From positions 1-49,185 of the forward strand of contig JADZEI010000079.1 of NCBI GenBank assembly GCA_020850615.1: a stretch of DNA of 49,185 nt, written 5' to 3'. The notes under the pieces are model-generated. The model was not told the origin of the DNA, made no database searches, and saw only the letters and a program-made list of their open reading frames with translations. Positions within the stretch are counted from its first letter, which is position 1; each line of letters begins with the position of its first letter. This document shows positions 1 through 7,704 of this stretch, in pieces. The stretch is from Dehalococcoidia bacterium (GTDB lineage: Bacteria; Chloroflexota; Dehalococcoidia; Tepidiformales; Tepidiformaceae). The position numbers were made by a program, and so were the translations under genes.

Positions 1-340
1 CCACCCGGGCGCGGCCACCCTGACCCCTTTCCCCTCTCCCCCGGGGAGAGGGGGACATGGTACTCCCGTTCGGACACAGAGGTTACGCATCGAGCAGCTC
101 CCCTCTGCTCTGAAAATAACGCCGTAGTTCCGGGCATCTGGATTCGTTATTCGTTGCCTCTCGCTGACGAAAGTCGATTTTCATCCACCATCCTGGCCCT
201 TTGCCATCGTGTCTCCCTCTGGGAGAGGGGCAGGGGGTGAGGGCACCCGTTCGGACACATGGGTAACACATCGAGCCACTCCCCCGACCGGACAACGGAC
301 AACGGACAACGCGCTCTGGCCCCCTGGCCGCCCCCTGCGC
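1..340. repeat. Intergenic repeat block at the window start
   Basis: No gene is supported here. Positions 31-53 are a palindrome (CCCCTCTCCCC, one base, GGGGAGAGGGG); a shorter relative lies at 212-226. Each is followed by the same sequence: CCCGTTCGGACACA at 65-78 and again at 246-259, with similar flanks up to about 102 and 283. The block therefore looks like a duplicated unit of palindrome plus tail with a period of about 181 bases. It also holds two short tandem heptamers: ATTCGTT twice at 142-155 and GGACAAC three times at 290-310. The open frame running through this region into the next gene is not taken as coding. Confidence 0.75.
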
Positions 341-376
341 TAGGCTGCGCGCGCACAGTTCGACCACGGAGGTGCC
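341..376 (+). promoter_or_regulatory. -10-like box and ribosome binding site of the first oxidoreductase gene
   Basis: TAGGCT at 341-346 matches the TANNNT -10 pattern seen before many genes in this window. The perfect Shine-Dalgarno sequence GGAGGT at 368-373 ends five bases before the GTG at 379, which decides that start. No convincing -35 box is visible. Confidence 0.5.
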
Positions 377-378
377 AC

Positions 379-1311
379 GTGGCACAGCTTCATTTCGGTG
401 TGACCGTCCCCCAGATCAAGCGCACGTTCGAAGAGAGCCGCTCCGCCGCGCGCGAATTCGAGGCCATGGGCTACGACTCCCTCTGGGTGTGCGACCACCT
501 CTATGGCCCGCAGGCGCCCACCATCCCCATCCTCGAGGCGTGGTCGCTCATCGCCGGCCTCGCCGCCGTCACCGAGCGGGTCGAGCTCGGCACGCTGGTC
601 ACCCCCGCCGGGATGCGCAACGCCGCCCAGCTCGGCAAGGTCATCGCCACCGTCGACAACATCGCCGGCGGCCGCATCATCCCCGGGCTCGGCGCCGGCT
701 GGATGCCGCGCGAGTTCACCGACTTCGGCGTGCCCTTCCTGCCCATCCGCGAACGCCTCCGCCAGCTCGAAGAGACGGTGACGCTCCTGAAGCGCATGTG
801 GAGCGAGCCGTCTGTTACCTTCGAAGGCCAGTACGTGCAGGCGCGCGACCTCGTCTGCGAACCGAAGCCCATGCGCACGCCGCCCCTGCTCATCGGCGGC
901 GCCGGCGAGAAGGTGACGCTCCGGCTCGCCGCGAAGGAAGCCGACATCTGGAACAACCTCGCCGTCCAGCAGGGCGACCTCCCGCGCAAGGTCGGAATCC
1001 TCAAGCAGCACTGCGCGGATGTCGGCCGGCCGTTCGAAGAGGTGACCGTCAGCCAGCAGGCGATGGTCATCATCGGCACCGACGAAGCCGCCGGCCGCGC
1101 CCAGGTCGAGACCGCGAAGAAGATCTTCGGCGGCCACATGGGCGACCCCGATGGCCCGCTCGCCATCGCCGGCAGCCCGGAGAAGGTGCGCGAGCAGATC
1201 CAGAAGCACGCCGACCTCGGCTGCACCATGTTCGTGATCGAGTTCTTCGGGCGCGACACGAAGGAGCCCGCGAAGCTCTTCGCCGAGACGGTGCTGCCGC
1301 ACTTCAAGTAG
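379..1311 (+). CDS. LLM-class F420-dependent oxidoreductase
   Basis: A 310-residue protein of the luciferase-like monooxygenase superfamily, a TIM barrel that uses reduced coenzyme F420 (or FMN) for hydride transfer to an unknown substrate, in the cytoplasm. Family hallmarks visible are the N-terminal strand (LHFGVTVPQ), the DSLWVCDHL segment, the ELGTLVTPAG strand, GRIIPGLGAGWMPREF, and the C-terminal GSPEKVREQI block that closes the barrel. The GTG at 379 is preferred over an earlier in-frame ATG at 259. It has a strong ribosome binding site, and the extension would encode a heptamer repeat rather than a family domain. The peroxiredoxin gene follows 65 bases later with its own -10-like box. 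The family is secure; the substrate and the exact cofactor are inferred. Confidence 0.92.
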   Translation: MAQLHFGVTVPQIKRTFEESRSAAREFEAMGYDSLWVCDHLYGPQAPTIPILEAWSLIAGLAAVTERVELGTLVTPAGMRNAAQLGKVIATVDNIAGGRIIPGLGAGWMPREFTDFGVPFLPIRERLRQLEETVTLLKRMWSEPSVTFEGQYVQARDLVCEPKPMRTPPLLIGGAGEKVTLRLAAKEADIWNNLAVQQGDLPRKVGILKQHCADVGRPFEEVTVSQQAMVIIGTDEAAGRAQVETAKKIFGGHMGDPDGPLAIAGSPEKVREQIQKHADLGCTMFVIEFFGRDTKEPAKLFAETVLPHFK

Positions 1312-1376
1312 GGTTGGCGCGTTCCGCCGCGGCTCCGCTACGCTGGTTAGACCCCACCAACACGCGAGGTATCCCC

Positions 1377-1850
1377 ATGTCCGAAACTGCGACCCTCAAG
1401 GTCGGCGACGAAGCCCCCGATTTCGAGCTCCCCGCCAGCCCCACCGGCGAGAAGTTCAAGCTCAGCGACTGCCGCGGCAAGAACGCGGTCATCATCAACT
1501 TCGTGCCGGCCGCGTTCTCGCCCGTCTGCAGCAACCAGCTGCCGCTCATCGAGCAGAAGAAGGCCGAGTTCGAAGGCCAGGGCGCCGTCCCGGTCGTCAT
1601 CTCCAGCGACGGCGCCTGGGCGCTCGACGCCTGGAAGAAGCAGACCGGCGTGACCTACCCCGTGCTCAGCGACGCCTTCCCCCAGGGCGCGACCGCGAAG
1701 GCCTACGGCGTGCTGATCGAAGCGCGCGGCATCGCCAACCGCGTCGTCGTCGTCGTCGGCAAGGATGGCAAGGTCGCCTGGATCCAGCCGACCGAGAAGA
1801 TCGTCGACATCCCGGACTACGACCCGGTCCTCGCCTGCGCGAAGGGCTAA
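1377..1850 (+). CDS. Peroxiredoxin (AhpC/TSA-type redoxin)
   Basis: A 157-residue thioredoxin-fold peroxidase expected to reduce H2O2 or organic hydroperoxides in the cytoplasm. The peroxidatic motif PxxxSxxC is present as PAAFSPVC (Pro44, Ser48, Cys51), preceded by the typical GDEAPDFELP strand. Other cysteines are Cys32 and one near the C terminus (ACAKG), so a resolving role for the latter is possible but unproven. The protein resembles AhpE/BCP-sized single-domain peroxiredoxins. The start is the ATG with GAGGT six bases upstream; a TACGCT box at 1339-1344 may be its own -10. A strong palindromic terminator follows the stop codon. Confidence 0.9.
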   Translation: MSETATLKVGDEAPDFELPASPTGEKFKLSDCRGKNAVIINFVPAAFSPVCSNQLPLIEQKKAEFEGQGAVPVVISSDGAWALDAWKKQTGVTYPVLSDAFPQGATAKAYGVLIEARGIANRVVVVVGKDGKVAWIQPTEKIVDIPDYDPVLACAKG

Positions 1851-1867
1851 TCCCCCGGCGCCAGCAA

Positions 1868-1909
1868 CACGAAAAAGGGGCGCGGCCATGGCCGCGCCCC
1901 TTTTTCGTG
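1868..1909. terminator. Bidirectional intrinsic terminator, perfect 42-base palindrome
   Basis: The arms at 1868-1888 and 1889-1909 are exact reverse complements, built as CACGAAAAAGGGGCGCGGCC plus its complement around a central AT. Each strand reads A-run, GC-rich stem, T-run, so it can terminate both the peroxiredoxin gene from the left and the minus-strand gene ending at 1923 from the right. Confidence 0.9.
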
Positions 1910-1922
1910 GGTTCGAACGCGG

Positions 1923-2591
1923 CTACGGCGCGGCGATCTCGATGGTCGCTGCCGCCCGGAGCTCGTCCACGAAGCTGTCCACGTGCGCGACGACCTTGTC
2001 GCGGTTTTCGCGATCGGCCATCGGGACTTCGCTCTCCACCTCCACGCGGAGCTTGCCGATCGCCATGGTCCGGCGGAATCCGTCCAGCAGGAGCGGGCTG
2101 CTGTCGTAGTTGTCGATCCAGTAGTCCGTGCCGCGCACCTGCTCGAAGAGGTCGCGGACGCGCTTGCCGTCGTCCGAGTCCTCCGCCATCACGGCCTTGA
2201 GCCCCTCCTCCGTCTCCCTGGCATACGCGACCACCTCGTCCTGCGACGGCACGAGGCCACGCCGTTCGGCCTCCTGGAACATCAGCTCGTTCTCGATGAG
2301 CTGGTCGAGCACCTCGTCGGGGGTCATCGTGGCCGCCGCGCCTTCCCCGAAGGTGCTCCCTGCACGCTGCAGCACCGCGAAGGCGTCGAGCTTCGCCGCG
2401 GGGATTGGCCGGCCGTTGACGGTGGCCGCGACCGCAGAGGGGTCGTCGGAGAGCTCGAGGATCGCCTCGCGATAGGGCTCAGGGTCCTGGGCGCCGGCCT
2501 GGAGTTGCCACGCGACGAGCCCGGCTCCGAGGGCAAGCGCGGCCGCGCCAACGGCGAAGATGAGTGTCCGGGGACGGGCGGTTGTGGTCAT
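1923..2591 (-). CDS. Secreted or membrane-anchored SurA N-terminal-like protein
   Basis: A 222-residue protein with an N-terminal hydrophobic segment (about residues 9-28, rich in Ala, Gly and Leu) that is a signal peptide or anchor. The remainder resembles the SurA_N chaperone region that precedes parvulin domains: 'VAATVNGRPIPAAKL', then 'TPDEVLDQLIENELMFQEAE' and 'RGLVPSQDEVVAYA'. No parvulin peptidyl-prolyl isomerase domain follows, so a folding-helper role outside the membrane without isomerase activity is an inference. The ATG at 2591 is preferred to an ATG 16 codons upstream because AAAGGAG lies just before it. It is convergent with the peroxiredoxin gene and shares its terminator. Confidence 0.75.
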   Translation of the reverse strand: MTTTARPRTLIFAVGAAALALGAGLVAWQLQAGAQDPEPYREAILELSDDPSAVAATVNGRPIPAAKLDAFAVLQRAGSTFGEGAAATMTPDEVLDQLIENELMFQEAERRGLVPSQDEVVAYARETEEGLKAVMAEDSDDGKRVRDLFEQVRGTDYWIDNYDSSPLLLDGFRRTMAIGKLRVEVESEVPMADRENRDKVVAHVDSFVDELRAAATIEIAAP

Positions 2592-2715
2592 GAACGTCTC
2601 CTTTCGTGGCGGGTGACGGCGTGGTTCGAGGCCGCTCAATACTGCCAGTAGAACGTCCCGCTGCTGGAAGTCCCGGACAACCCCCGCGCATGTACCGTTC
2701 CTGCGGTACGAAATG

Positions 2716-2997
2716 TCATGCGGATCTGCTCAGATCCTCGATGCCCGCGGCGGTCGCCATGTGCCGGAGCCACTCGCTTCGCGCGCTGCGCCACCAACGC
2801 CCCAGGTCGCGGACCGTCCGCTGACCGGTGATGTCCTTCAGGCTCTCAGTCATGCTGCGGATGGTCGTAACGGCGACGCCCAACGCCGCGGCGCATTCTG
2901 GCTCTGTCTGCACGTCGGCAAAGAGCGCGAGGAGCCGGGCTTTCCGCGCGGTGATCCGTTCCCAATCGACCTGGTCGCCGTGGGTTCCCAGGGGCAT
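2716..2997 (-). CDS. Small helix-turn-helix protein
   Basis: A 93-residue cytoplasmic protein. Residues 32-60 (PECAAALGVAVTTIRSMTES) have the shape of a LuxR/sigma-region-4 style helix-turn-helix, with an acidic turn and a basic, Trp-rich helix after it (GRWWRSARSEWLRHM). No sensor or receiver domain is present, so it is a stand-alone DNA-binding or regulatory protein of unknown target. The start at 2997 is chosen because GGAGAGGAG lies upstream; a longer frame to 3126 runs into the opposite gene's promoter region. It has no clear operon partner. Coding status is likely but rests on start context and codon pattern. Confidence 0.6.
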   Translation of the reverse strand: MPLGTHGDQVDWERITARKARLLALFADVQTEPECAAALGVAVTTIRSMTESLKDITGQRTVRDLGRWWRSARSEWLRHMATAAGIEDLSRSA

Positions 2998-3134
2998 GCA
3001 CCCGCTCCTCTCCGTCTTGCGCAGACCGTAAGAACCGGCTGACCGCGCCGTCAAGGCCGGCAGGGGCCGCTGCGAGGGCCCTTCCGGTCCTTGCCGCGCC
3101 CCTTTTTCGCACCCGCCGTGCCACAATCCGCGCG

Positions 3135-4010
3135 ATGAACATCGAGCTCGACCACGTCGTCGCCGCCGTCCCGTCGCTCGCCGCGCTGGAGCCGTTCGAA
3201 CGGCTCGGGCTGCGGCTCACCCCGCCGGGCCGCCACCCCGGGCTCGGGACCGCGAACCGCGCGTTCTTCACCGGCGGCGCCGTGGACCAGGCGTACGTCG
3301 AGTTCCTCGCCCTCGCCGACCGCGCCGAGGCTGAGGCGAGCGGCGCCCGCGCGAACCTGCTCGCTGCGCTCGATGCCGCCCAGTCGCTCTACCGCATCGT
3401 CTTCCGGACCAGCGACCTCGACGCCGCGATCGCCGCCCGGCCGGGTGTCTTCGAACCGCCCTACGAACCCCGCCGCGACGATGGCAGCGCCATCGGCCGC
3501 GTGGCAAGCGTGCGCCCGGGGCAAGGCCTCGGCTGCGACGCCGGGCTCATCGAATACGCACCGGGCATCGAGGCGCGCCGGGAGAAGCGCGTCGCCGATG
3601 GGCTGACGACGCACGCCGTGCCCCTTCGCCGCATGGACCACCTCGCTGTCATCGCGCCGGACCTCCCCGCGGCGGCGCTCGCCTGGGAAGCCGCATTCGG
3701 GCTCACCGTCTCCGGCGAGATCCACGCCAACGGGATGCACATCCTCCAGCTCCGCGCCGGCAGCGTCGTGGTCGAGCTCATCGGCCCCGACACGCCCGAG
3801 AGCCCCCTCGCCGCCCGCCCGGCCGGCCTCGTCCCCATGGTCGCGTTCGAAGTCCCGGACCTCGCGGCGGCCGTCGCCCACGTCGAGTCCGCCGGCTTCA
3901 CCATCGCCCCGCCCCGCGAAGGCGTCATCCCCGGCACCTCCGTCACGACGGTCACCGGCGACCAGCTCGGCGGCCTCGCGCTCCAGCTTCTCGCCTACGA
4001 CCGAACGTAG
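3135..4010 (+). CDS. Glyoxalase-like (VOC superfamily) protein
   Basis: A 291-residue protein of two vicinal-oxygen-chelate modules. The N-terminal half begins with LDHVVAAVPSLAAL and resembles glyoxalase-like domains. The C-terminal half (about residues 168-286) begins RMDHLAVIAPDLPAAALAW and ends with VVVELI and GLALQLLAYD strands, a typical VOC repeat. Such proteins bind a metal and act as lyases, isomerases, dioxygenases or binding proteins; the substrate cannot be told. There is no Shine-Dalgarno sequence; a CACAAT box at 3122-3127 ends seven bases before the ATG, consistent with a leaderless mRNA. Confidence 0.82.
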   Translation: MNIELDHVVAAVPSLAALEPFERLGLRLTPPGRHPGLGTANRAFFTGGAVDQAYVEFLALADRAEAEASGARANLLAALDAAQSLYRIVFRTSDLDAAIAARPGVFEPPYEPRRDDGSAIGRVASVRPGQGLGCDAGLIEYAPGIEARREKRVADGLTTHAVPLRRMDHLAVIAPDLPAAALAWEAAFGLTVSGEIHANGMHILQLRAGSVVVELIGPDTPESPLAARPAGLVPMVAFEVPDLAAAVAHVESAGFTIAPPREGVIPGTSVTTVTGDQLGGLALQLLAYDRT

Positions 4011-4012
4011 AC

Positions 4013-4450
4013 GCCCGCCGCGCAGCGGTAGTCCGCCGAGCCCAGCCTCGGCGGCGCGTCGAAGCCCAACGGCGGCACCGCGGTAGCCATGCGCGTGCCT
4101 CGGCACCGCCGCCCCGCGCCAGCGCGCGACACGCCCGCGACGGGCATCGCCCCGCGAGCCGGGCGGTCGCTCCGCTCCCGCCCTCCGCCTGCGCTGCCGT
4201 GAGGCATCCGTTTGGCTGACGCCAGCGCCCACGAGGGGCGCGGCTACGCATCAGCCCGCCGCGCAGCGGTAGTCCGCCGAGCCCAGCCTCGGCGGCGCGT
4301 CGAAGCCCAACGGCGGCGGCGCGGTAGCCACGCGCGCCCCCTGCACCGCCGCCCCGCGCCAGCGATGAGGGTGGTCGCGGGCTACTGCGCGGCATGATCC
4401 TGGGGGCCGCGGAGCCGGTGCTCCGCGACTACGCCTGCGGCGCTTACCCG
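4013..4450. repeat. Mosaic intergenic repeat cluster with a 64-base exact direct repeat
   Basis: No gene is supported in this gap. Positions 4013-4076 and 4254-4317 are identical over 64 bases, and similarity continues for roughly 45 more bases. Inside each copy is a hairpin, CCGCCGAG-CCCAGC-CTCGGCGG (4033-4054 and 4274-4295). A GCGCCC-ACGAG-GGGCGC hairpin lies at 4225-4241, and a degenerate CCGCGGAGC/GCTCCGCG palindrome at 4407-4427. The same modules recur in other gaps of this window, so this is part of a dispersed family. Confidence 0.85.
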
Positions 4451-4485
4451 GTGGCGCGACACCCTCGCCGGCCGATAGCCGACAG

Positions 4486-5031
4486 CTACACCCGCGGGCA
4501 GCCCACCAGCACCGAGTACATCACGCACGGCTCGTTCGCGACGTTCCGCCAGGCGTGGCGCGTGCCGTTCTGGATGACGATGTCGCCCGCCTTGAGGTGG
4601 CGGCGCTCGCCGTCGTCGAGCTCGAGCACCAGCTCGCCCGAGATGATGATGTCGTAGTCCACGGTGTCCGTGGTGTGCATGCCGGGGTTGTCCTTCTCCA
4701 TGGCCTCGGCGAGGCCCGGCAGCTCCGCGTGCATCTTCCGGTCGAGCTCGTCCGCGTCGAATGCGGCCGTGGGCATGACGTTGGCCGGCGGGAAGACGGT
4801 GATCGTGAAGCGCGTGCCGCCTTCGCCCGGCACGAACGTCGTCATCGCGGGCGTTGGGTCGTCCGAACCCGGGACGGCGGTCATCCCGCAATCGGTCGCC
4901 CAGACGCCGAGGATGGCGAAATCGGGCAGGGCGTCGTAGCGCATGGCACGGGGCGACGGCCCATCGCTGACGAAGACGGACTTGCCTTCGGGCGTGTGGC
5001 CGGTGACGACGCGGCGAGGGTTGACGGGCAT
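4486..5031 (-). CDS. Cupin-domain protein
   Basis: A 181-residue protein whose C-terminal half is a single cupin barrel. It shows HTTDTVDYDIIISGELVLEL, then LKAGDIVIQNGTRHAWRN, the second cupin motif with its His, ending in a MYSVLVG strand. Proteins with this layout bind a metal through the His/Glu set and include small dioxygenases, isomerases and storage or signalling cupins; the reaction is unknown. The start ATG has GGAGG seven bases upstream. It is a single-gene unit with a clear -10-like TAGAAT at 5066-5071. Confidence 0.85.
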   Translation of the reverse strand: MPVNPRRVVTGHTPEGKSVFVSDGPSPRAMRYDALPDFAILGVWATDCGMTAVPGSDDPTPAMTTFVPGEGGTRFTITVFPPANVMPTAAFDADELDRKMHAELPGLAEAMEKDNPGMHTTDTVDYDIIISGELVLELDDGERRHLKAGDIVIQNGTRHAWRNVANEPCVMYSVLVGCPRV

Positions 5032-5065
5032 GAGCGAACCTCCGGGCGACTGCTGTTGCGCCGAA

Positions 5066-5071
5066 ATTCTA
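5066..5071 (-). promoter_or_regulatory. -10 box of the cupin gene
   Basis: Read on the minus strand this is TAGAAT, 34 bases upstream of the cupin start codon, fitting a promoter with a short leader that carries the GGAGG ribosome binding site. No good -35 hexamer is evident. Confidence 0.45.
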
Positions 5072-5173
5072 GCGCGCCTGCCCGGTGATCCGGATAGCCG
5101 TGAAAACCCGCATACGAGCGAGGGGGACGCGGCCGCCGCCGGGCCGCGCCCCGGTGCTATCGAGCTGGCTGGC

Positions 5174-5581
5174 TCAGTGCGTGATCTTCGCGGGCAGCGT
5201 CTTCGCCTCCGCGACCCAGGTCTCGACTTCGTTCGCGGTCGGGGCCCGGCGGGTGAGCTTCTTCGCCTCGTTCACTTCGGCGAGCTTGGCGTGGAGGTTC
5301 GCCGCGTTGCGCGTCGCCAGCTCCTTCACCGTATCGACGCCCGCGGACTCGAGCAGGTCGGAGAACTCGCTGCCGACGCCCTTGATCCGCATCAGGTCGG
5401 CGCGGTTCACCCACTCCAGCACGCGCGCGGTGGTGACGCCGAGCTTCTCCGCCAGCTTCTCGCGGCCGGACGCGCTACCCGCATCGTCGAGCAGCTGGTC
5501 CGTCGTCTTGATCCCGACCGCTTCGAGCTTCGCGGCGTACGTTTCGCCGATGCCTTCGATATCGATGACCTTGTCAGCCAT
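5174..5581 (-). CDS. DUF4332 helix-hairpin-helix protein
   Basis: A 135-residue, all-helical protein of the DUF4332 type. It has two helix-hairpin-helix-like units: 'IEGIGETYAAKLEAVGIKTT' near the N terminus and 'LMRIKGVGSEFSDLLESAGV' around residues 64-83. These resemble DNA polymerase or RuvA type HhH motifs, so nucleic-acid binding is plausible, though the function of the family is not established. Two in-frame ATGs lie two codons apart; the second (5581) is nine bases from GGAGG, the first (5587) only three, so 5581 is preferred. It is monocistronic, and the gap to the next gene holds no obvious element. Confidence 0.8.
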   Translation of the reverse strand: MADKVIDIEGIGETYAAKLEAVGIKTTDQLLDDAGSASGREKLAEKLGVTTARVLEWVNRADLMRIKGVGSEFSDLLESAGVDTVKELATRNAANLHAKLAEVNEAKKLTRRAPTANEVETWVAEAKTLPAKITH

Positions 5582-5682
5582 TTCCATGTGCCTCCGGGCA
5601 GTATCCCGCTGCGCGCATGGTACGGGCATTTGGTCCATACGAAACATGCGGGAAGAGCCGTTTTCGTGGCCCGCATGGCCGG

Positions 5683-6297
5683 TTAATCGCGGTCCAATAC
5701 CTTCGCGAGCCCCCAGCCGATCGCCGCCGACGTCACGCCGGCGACGGCGCCGCCGATCAGCATCGGCACCAGGAACTCGGTCATCGGCGCGTCCGTGCTC
5801 ACCTGGGCGTACTTGGCGATGCCGACGTTCAGCGTGAACCCGGCCGCGAATCCCCACGCCGCCCATGCCAGCTCCCGCGGCGAACGCCCGATGCCGATGT
5901 CGTCCAACACTTCGCGCACCGCTGTCGGCTGGATCGGCACGACGATCTCGGGTGCAGTCACGGGCGCGGGCTCGGGTGCGTGCGCCTGGCGTGGCCGCGG
6001 CCCGGGGGCCGTGCGCGGCGCTTCCCGCCCGGTTGCGCGCGCCGCCATCGATGGCCGCCGCCCGACTTCCTCCTCGAGCATCGCCACCAGCTCGTCCAGC
6101 AGGTCCCCGGGCACTTCGTCGAGCAGCTCGTCGTAGGCGTCGGGCGCCGCCGCGCGCGCGGGTGCTGCGGAAGCAGCACGCCCGCGGTTCGGCACCGAAA
6201 GGCAGTAGGGGCAGCGGTCCAGCCCGCGCGACCACTCGTCGAACCCGAGCCCGCGGCCGCAGCCCGTGCATCGTGACCGGACCTGAACGTTGTCCAC
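5683..6297 (-). CDS. Zinc-ribbon membrane protein
   Basis: A 204-residue protein with an N-terminal zinc ribbon (CxxC at Cys10/Cys13 and CxxC at Cys29/Cys32). A long Pro/Ala-rich, partly acidic linker follows (about 40-125). The C-terminal part holds two hydrophobic segments, AWAAWGFAAGFTLNVGIA and FLVPMLIGGAVAGVTSAAIG, that probably span or enter the membrane. The gene follows the Thr-rich lipoprotein gene with a 4-base gap, so the two form an operon. I do not recognise a named family. A scaffold or sensor role at the inner face of the membrane is only a guess. Confidence 0.75.
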   Translation of the reverse strand: MDNVQVRSRCTGCGRGLGFDEWSRGLDRCPYCLSVPNRGRAASAAPARAAAPDAYDELLDEVPGDLLDELVAMLEEEVGRRPSMAARATGREAPRTAPGPRPRQAHAPEPAPVTAPEIVVPIQPTAVREVLDDIGIGRSPRELAWAAWGFAAGFTLNVGIAKYAQVSTDAPMTEFLVPMLIGGAVAGVTSAAIGWGLAKVLDRD

Positions 6298-6301
6298 CCC
6301 G

Positions 6302-6868
6302 CTACTCCGTCGGCGGCAGCGCAGGCGTGCCCTCGGTCGGGATCGTCGCCGTCGGCGTGGGTGTCGGTGTCGATGTCGGGGTGGCGGTTGCGGTGGGCGT
6401 CGGCGTGCTCGTCGCCGTGGTCGTGGCGGTTGGGCTTGGTGTCGAAGTCGCGGTCGGGTTCGCCGGCACGGTCGGTTGCGGCGTCACCGGTACCGTCGTT
6501 GTCCGCGAGGGGTTCTGGGCGATGGTCGTGGGCGTGCTCGTCGTGGTCCGCGTGGCCGCGGCGGTGCCGGTGGCCGTCGTCGTGGCCGTCGCGGCCGTGG
6601 CCTCGCTGCCGTCGGTCTTGTTCTGCGCGTCCTGGGCGGCGAGCACCTGGTTGTCGCTGCCGTCGAAGAGCTCCATGCCGGCGCTGCCGCCCTGCAGCTG
6701 CGAAAGGAGCGTCGGCAGCCGCGAAGCCGCGTCGTCGCCCGCCGGCGATGTCGGCGTCCCGACCAGGCCCTCGGGCGCGTAGCCCATGCAGCCCGTCGCC
6801 AGCAGGGCGAACGCGGGCAGTGCCGTGAGGGCGAGGCCCCGGATGCGTGGGCGGCGTGCGCGTTGCAT
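6302..6868 (-). CDS. Thr/Pro-rich lipoprotein
   Basis: A 188-residue protein with an N-terminal signal peptide ending in a lipobox (LLATGC, Cys27), so it should be lipid-anchored outside the cytoplasmic membrane. After a short globular stretch (GTPTSPAGDDAASRLPTLLS) more than 100 residues are a low-complexity Thr, Pro, Ala and Ser tail (TPTPTATATPTSTP type), likely extended and perhaps glycosylated. It is first in an operon with the zinc-ribbon membrane protein. There is no Shine-Dalgarno sequence; TACTTT ends seven bases before the ATG, suggesting a leaderless transcript. The function is unknown. Confidence 0.75.
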   Translation of the reverse strand: MQRARRPRIRGLALTALPAFALLATGCMGYAPEGLVGTPTSPAGDDAASRLPTLLSQLQGGSAGMELFDGSDNQVLAAQDAQNKTDGSEATAATATTTATGTAAATRTTTSTPTTIAQNPSRTTTVPVTPQPTVPANPTATSTPSPTATTTATSTPTPTATATPTSTPTPTPTATIPTEGTPALPPTE

Positions 6869-6875
6869 GGCTTCG

Positions 6876-6881
6876 AAAGTA
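6876..6881 (-). promoter_or_regulatory. -10 box for a leaderless lipoprotein operon
   Basis: Read on the minus strand this is TACTTT, and its 3' end is seven bases from the ATG at 6868. Transcription would start at or next to the start codon. Confidence 0.45.
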
Positions 6882-6984
6882 CGCCCGGCCCGCCCGGCCC
6901 GGTATCGGGCGGCTACCGATCCCGCATGGGTGGAACCCCCACCCTCGCCGCCCCCGCCCCCGATTACGGTTGGCGATGGCGGAT

Positions 6985-7690
6985 TGGCGATTATGGCGAC
7001 CGCGGCGCAGCGGCGCGCAGCGAGGCGGCCGCAACCCAGGCGTAGCCGGCACCCCTTGTGGGCGCGAGCGTCAGCCCGACGGATGCCCCACCGACAGGCA
7101 CCGCCGCACCCGGCGACAGGTCCACGGCGTCAGCGGACCGTTCAGTGGCGCGACCAACAGGAAGCGCTCCGCGCCCACCCCTGCGTCCCTGCCCCGCGCA
7201 GCCCGCGACTCGCCTCGCGACGCCCATCGCACTGCGAGCCGGGCGGTTGCTGCGCGCCCGCCCTCGCAGCCCCGGACGCTGGTGGCCTATCGGTGTCACA
7301 TCCGTGGGCTGCCGCGCCGCCGAGGCAGGGCTCGGCGGACTACCGCTACGCGGCGGAGGTAGCGCCGCAAACGCTGCCGCGGTCCGTCGCACCCCAGCGA
7401 CCAGCCAGCTCCCCTCTCCCGCGCACGGGAGAGGGGGTGGGGGTGAGGGTCACGCACTGCGAGCCGGGCGGTTGCGCGCCCGCCCTCGCAGCCCCGGACG
7501 CTGGTGGCCTATCGGTGTCACATCCGTGGGCTGCCGCTCAGGGCCCACGAGGGGCCCGGGCTACACCCGCCGCGGCGCGCACACGCTGCCGCGCGGCATG
7601 GCACGGACAATCCCGCGGAGCGATGCTCCGCGGCTACGCCTGCGGCGCCGGGGAACGGGTCTGGCGTCGCACGCCGCGTCCCGGGCGCCG
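6985..7690. repeat. Long gap filled with mosaic repeats
   Basis: No gene is supported between 6869 and 7704. The gap holds hairpin D in both orientations (7048-7064 and 7541-7557) and hairpin A (CCGCCGAG-GCAGGG-CTCGGCGG) at 7317-7338. It also holds two copies of a longer module containing CCTATCGGTG (around 7288 and 7507), a CCCCTCTCCC/GGGAGAGGGG palindrome at 7421-7446, and a CCGCGGAGC/GCTCCGCGG palindrome at 7613-7633. At 6970-7000 there are loose TTGGCGA-like repeats. Open frames crossing this region share peptide strings with other gaps only because the DNA modules are shared. Confidence 0.85.
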
Positions 7691-7704
7691 CATCACTCTC
7701 CGCC

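Noticed and set aside
259-378. An in-frame N-terminal extension of the first oxidoreductase
   Set aside because: It is encoded by heptamer repeats and linker DNA; GGAGGT and family alignment support GTG 379.
6302-6600. Thr/Pro repeats of the lipoprotein as a DNA tandem repeat
   Set aside because: The repeat is at the protein level with variable codons; no fixed DNA unit is seen.
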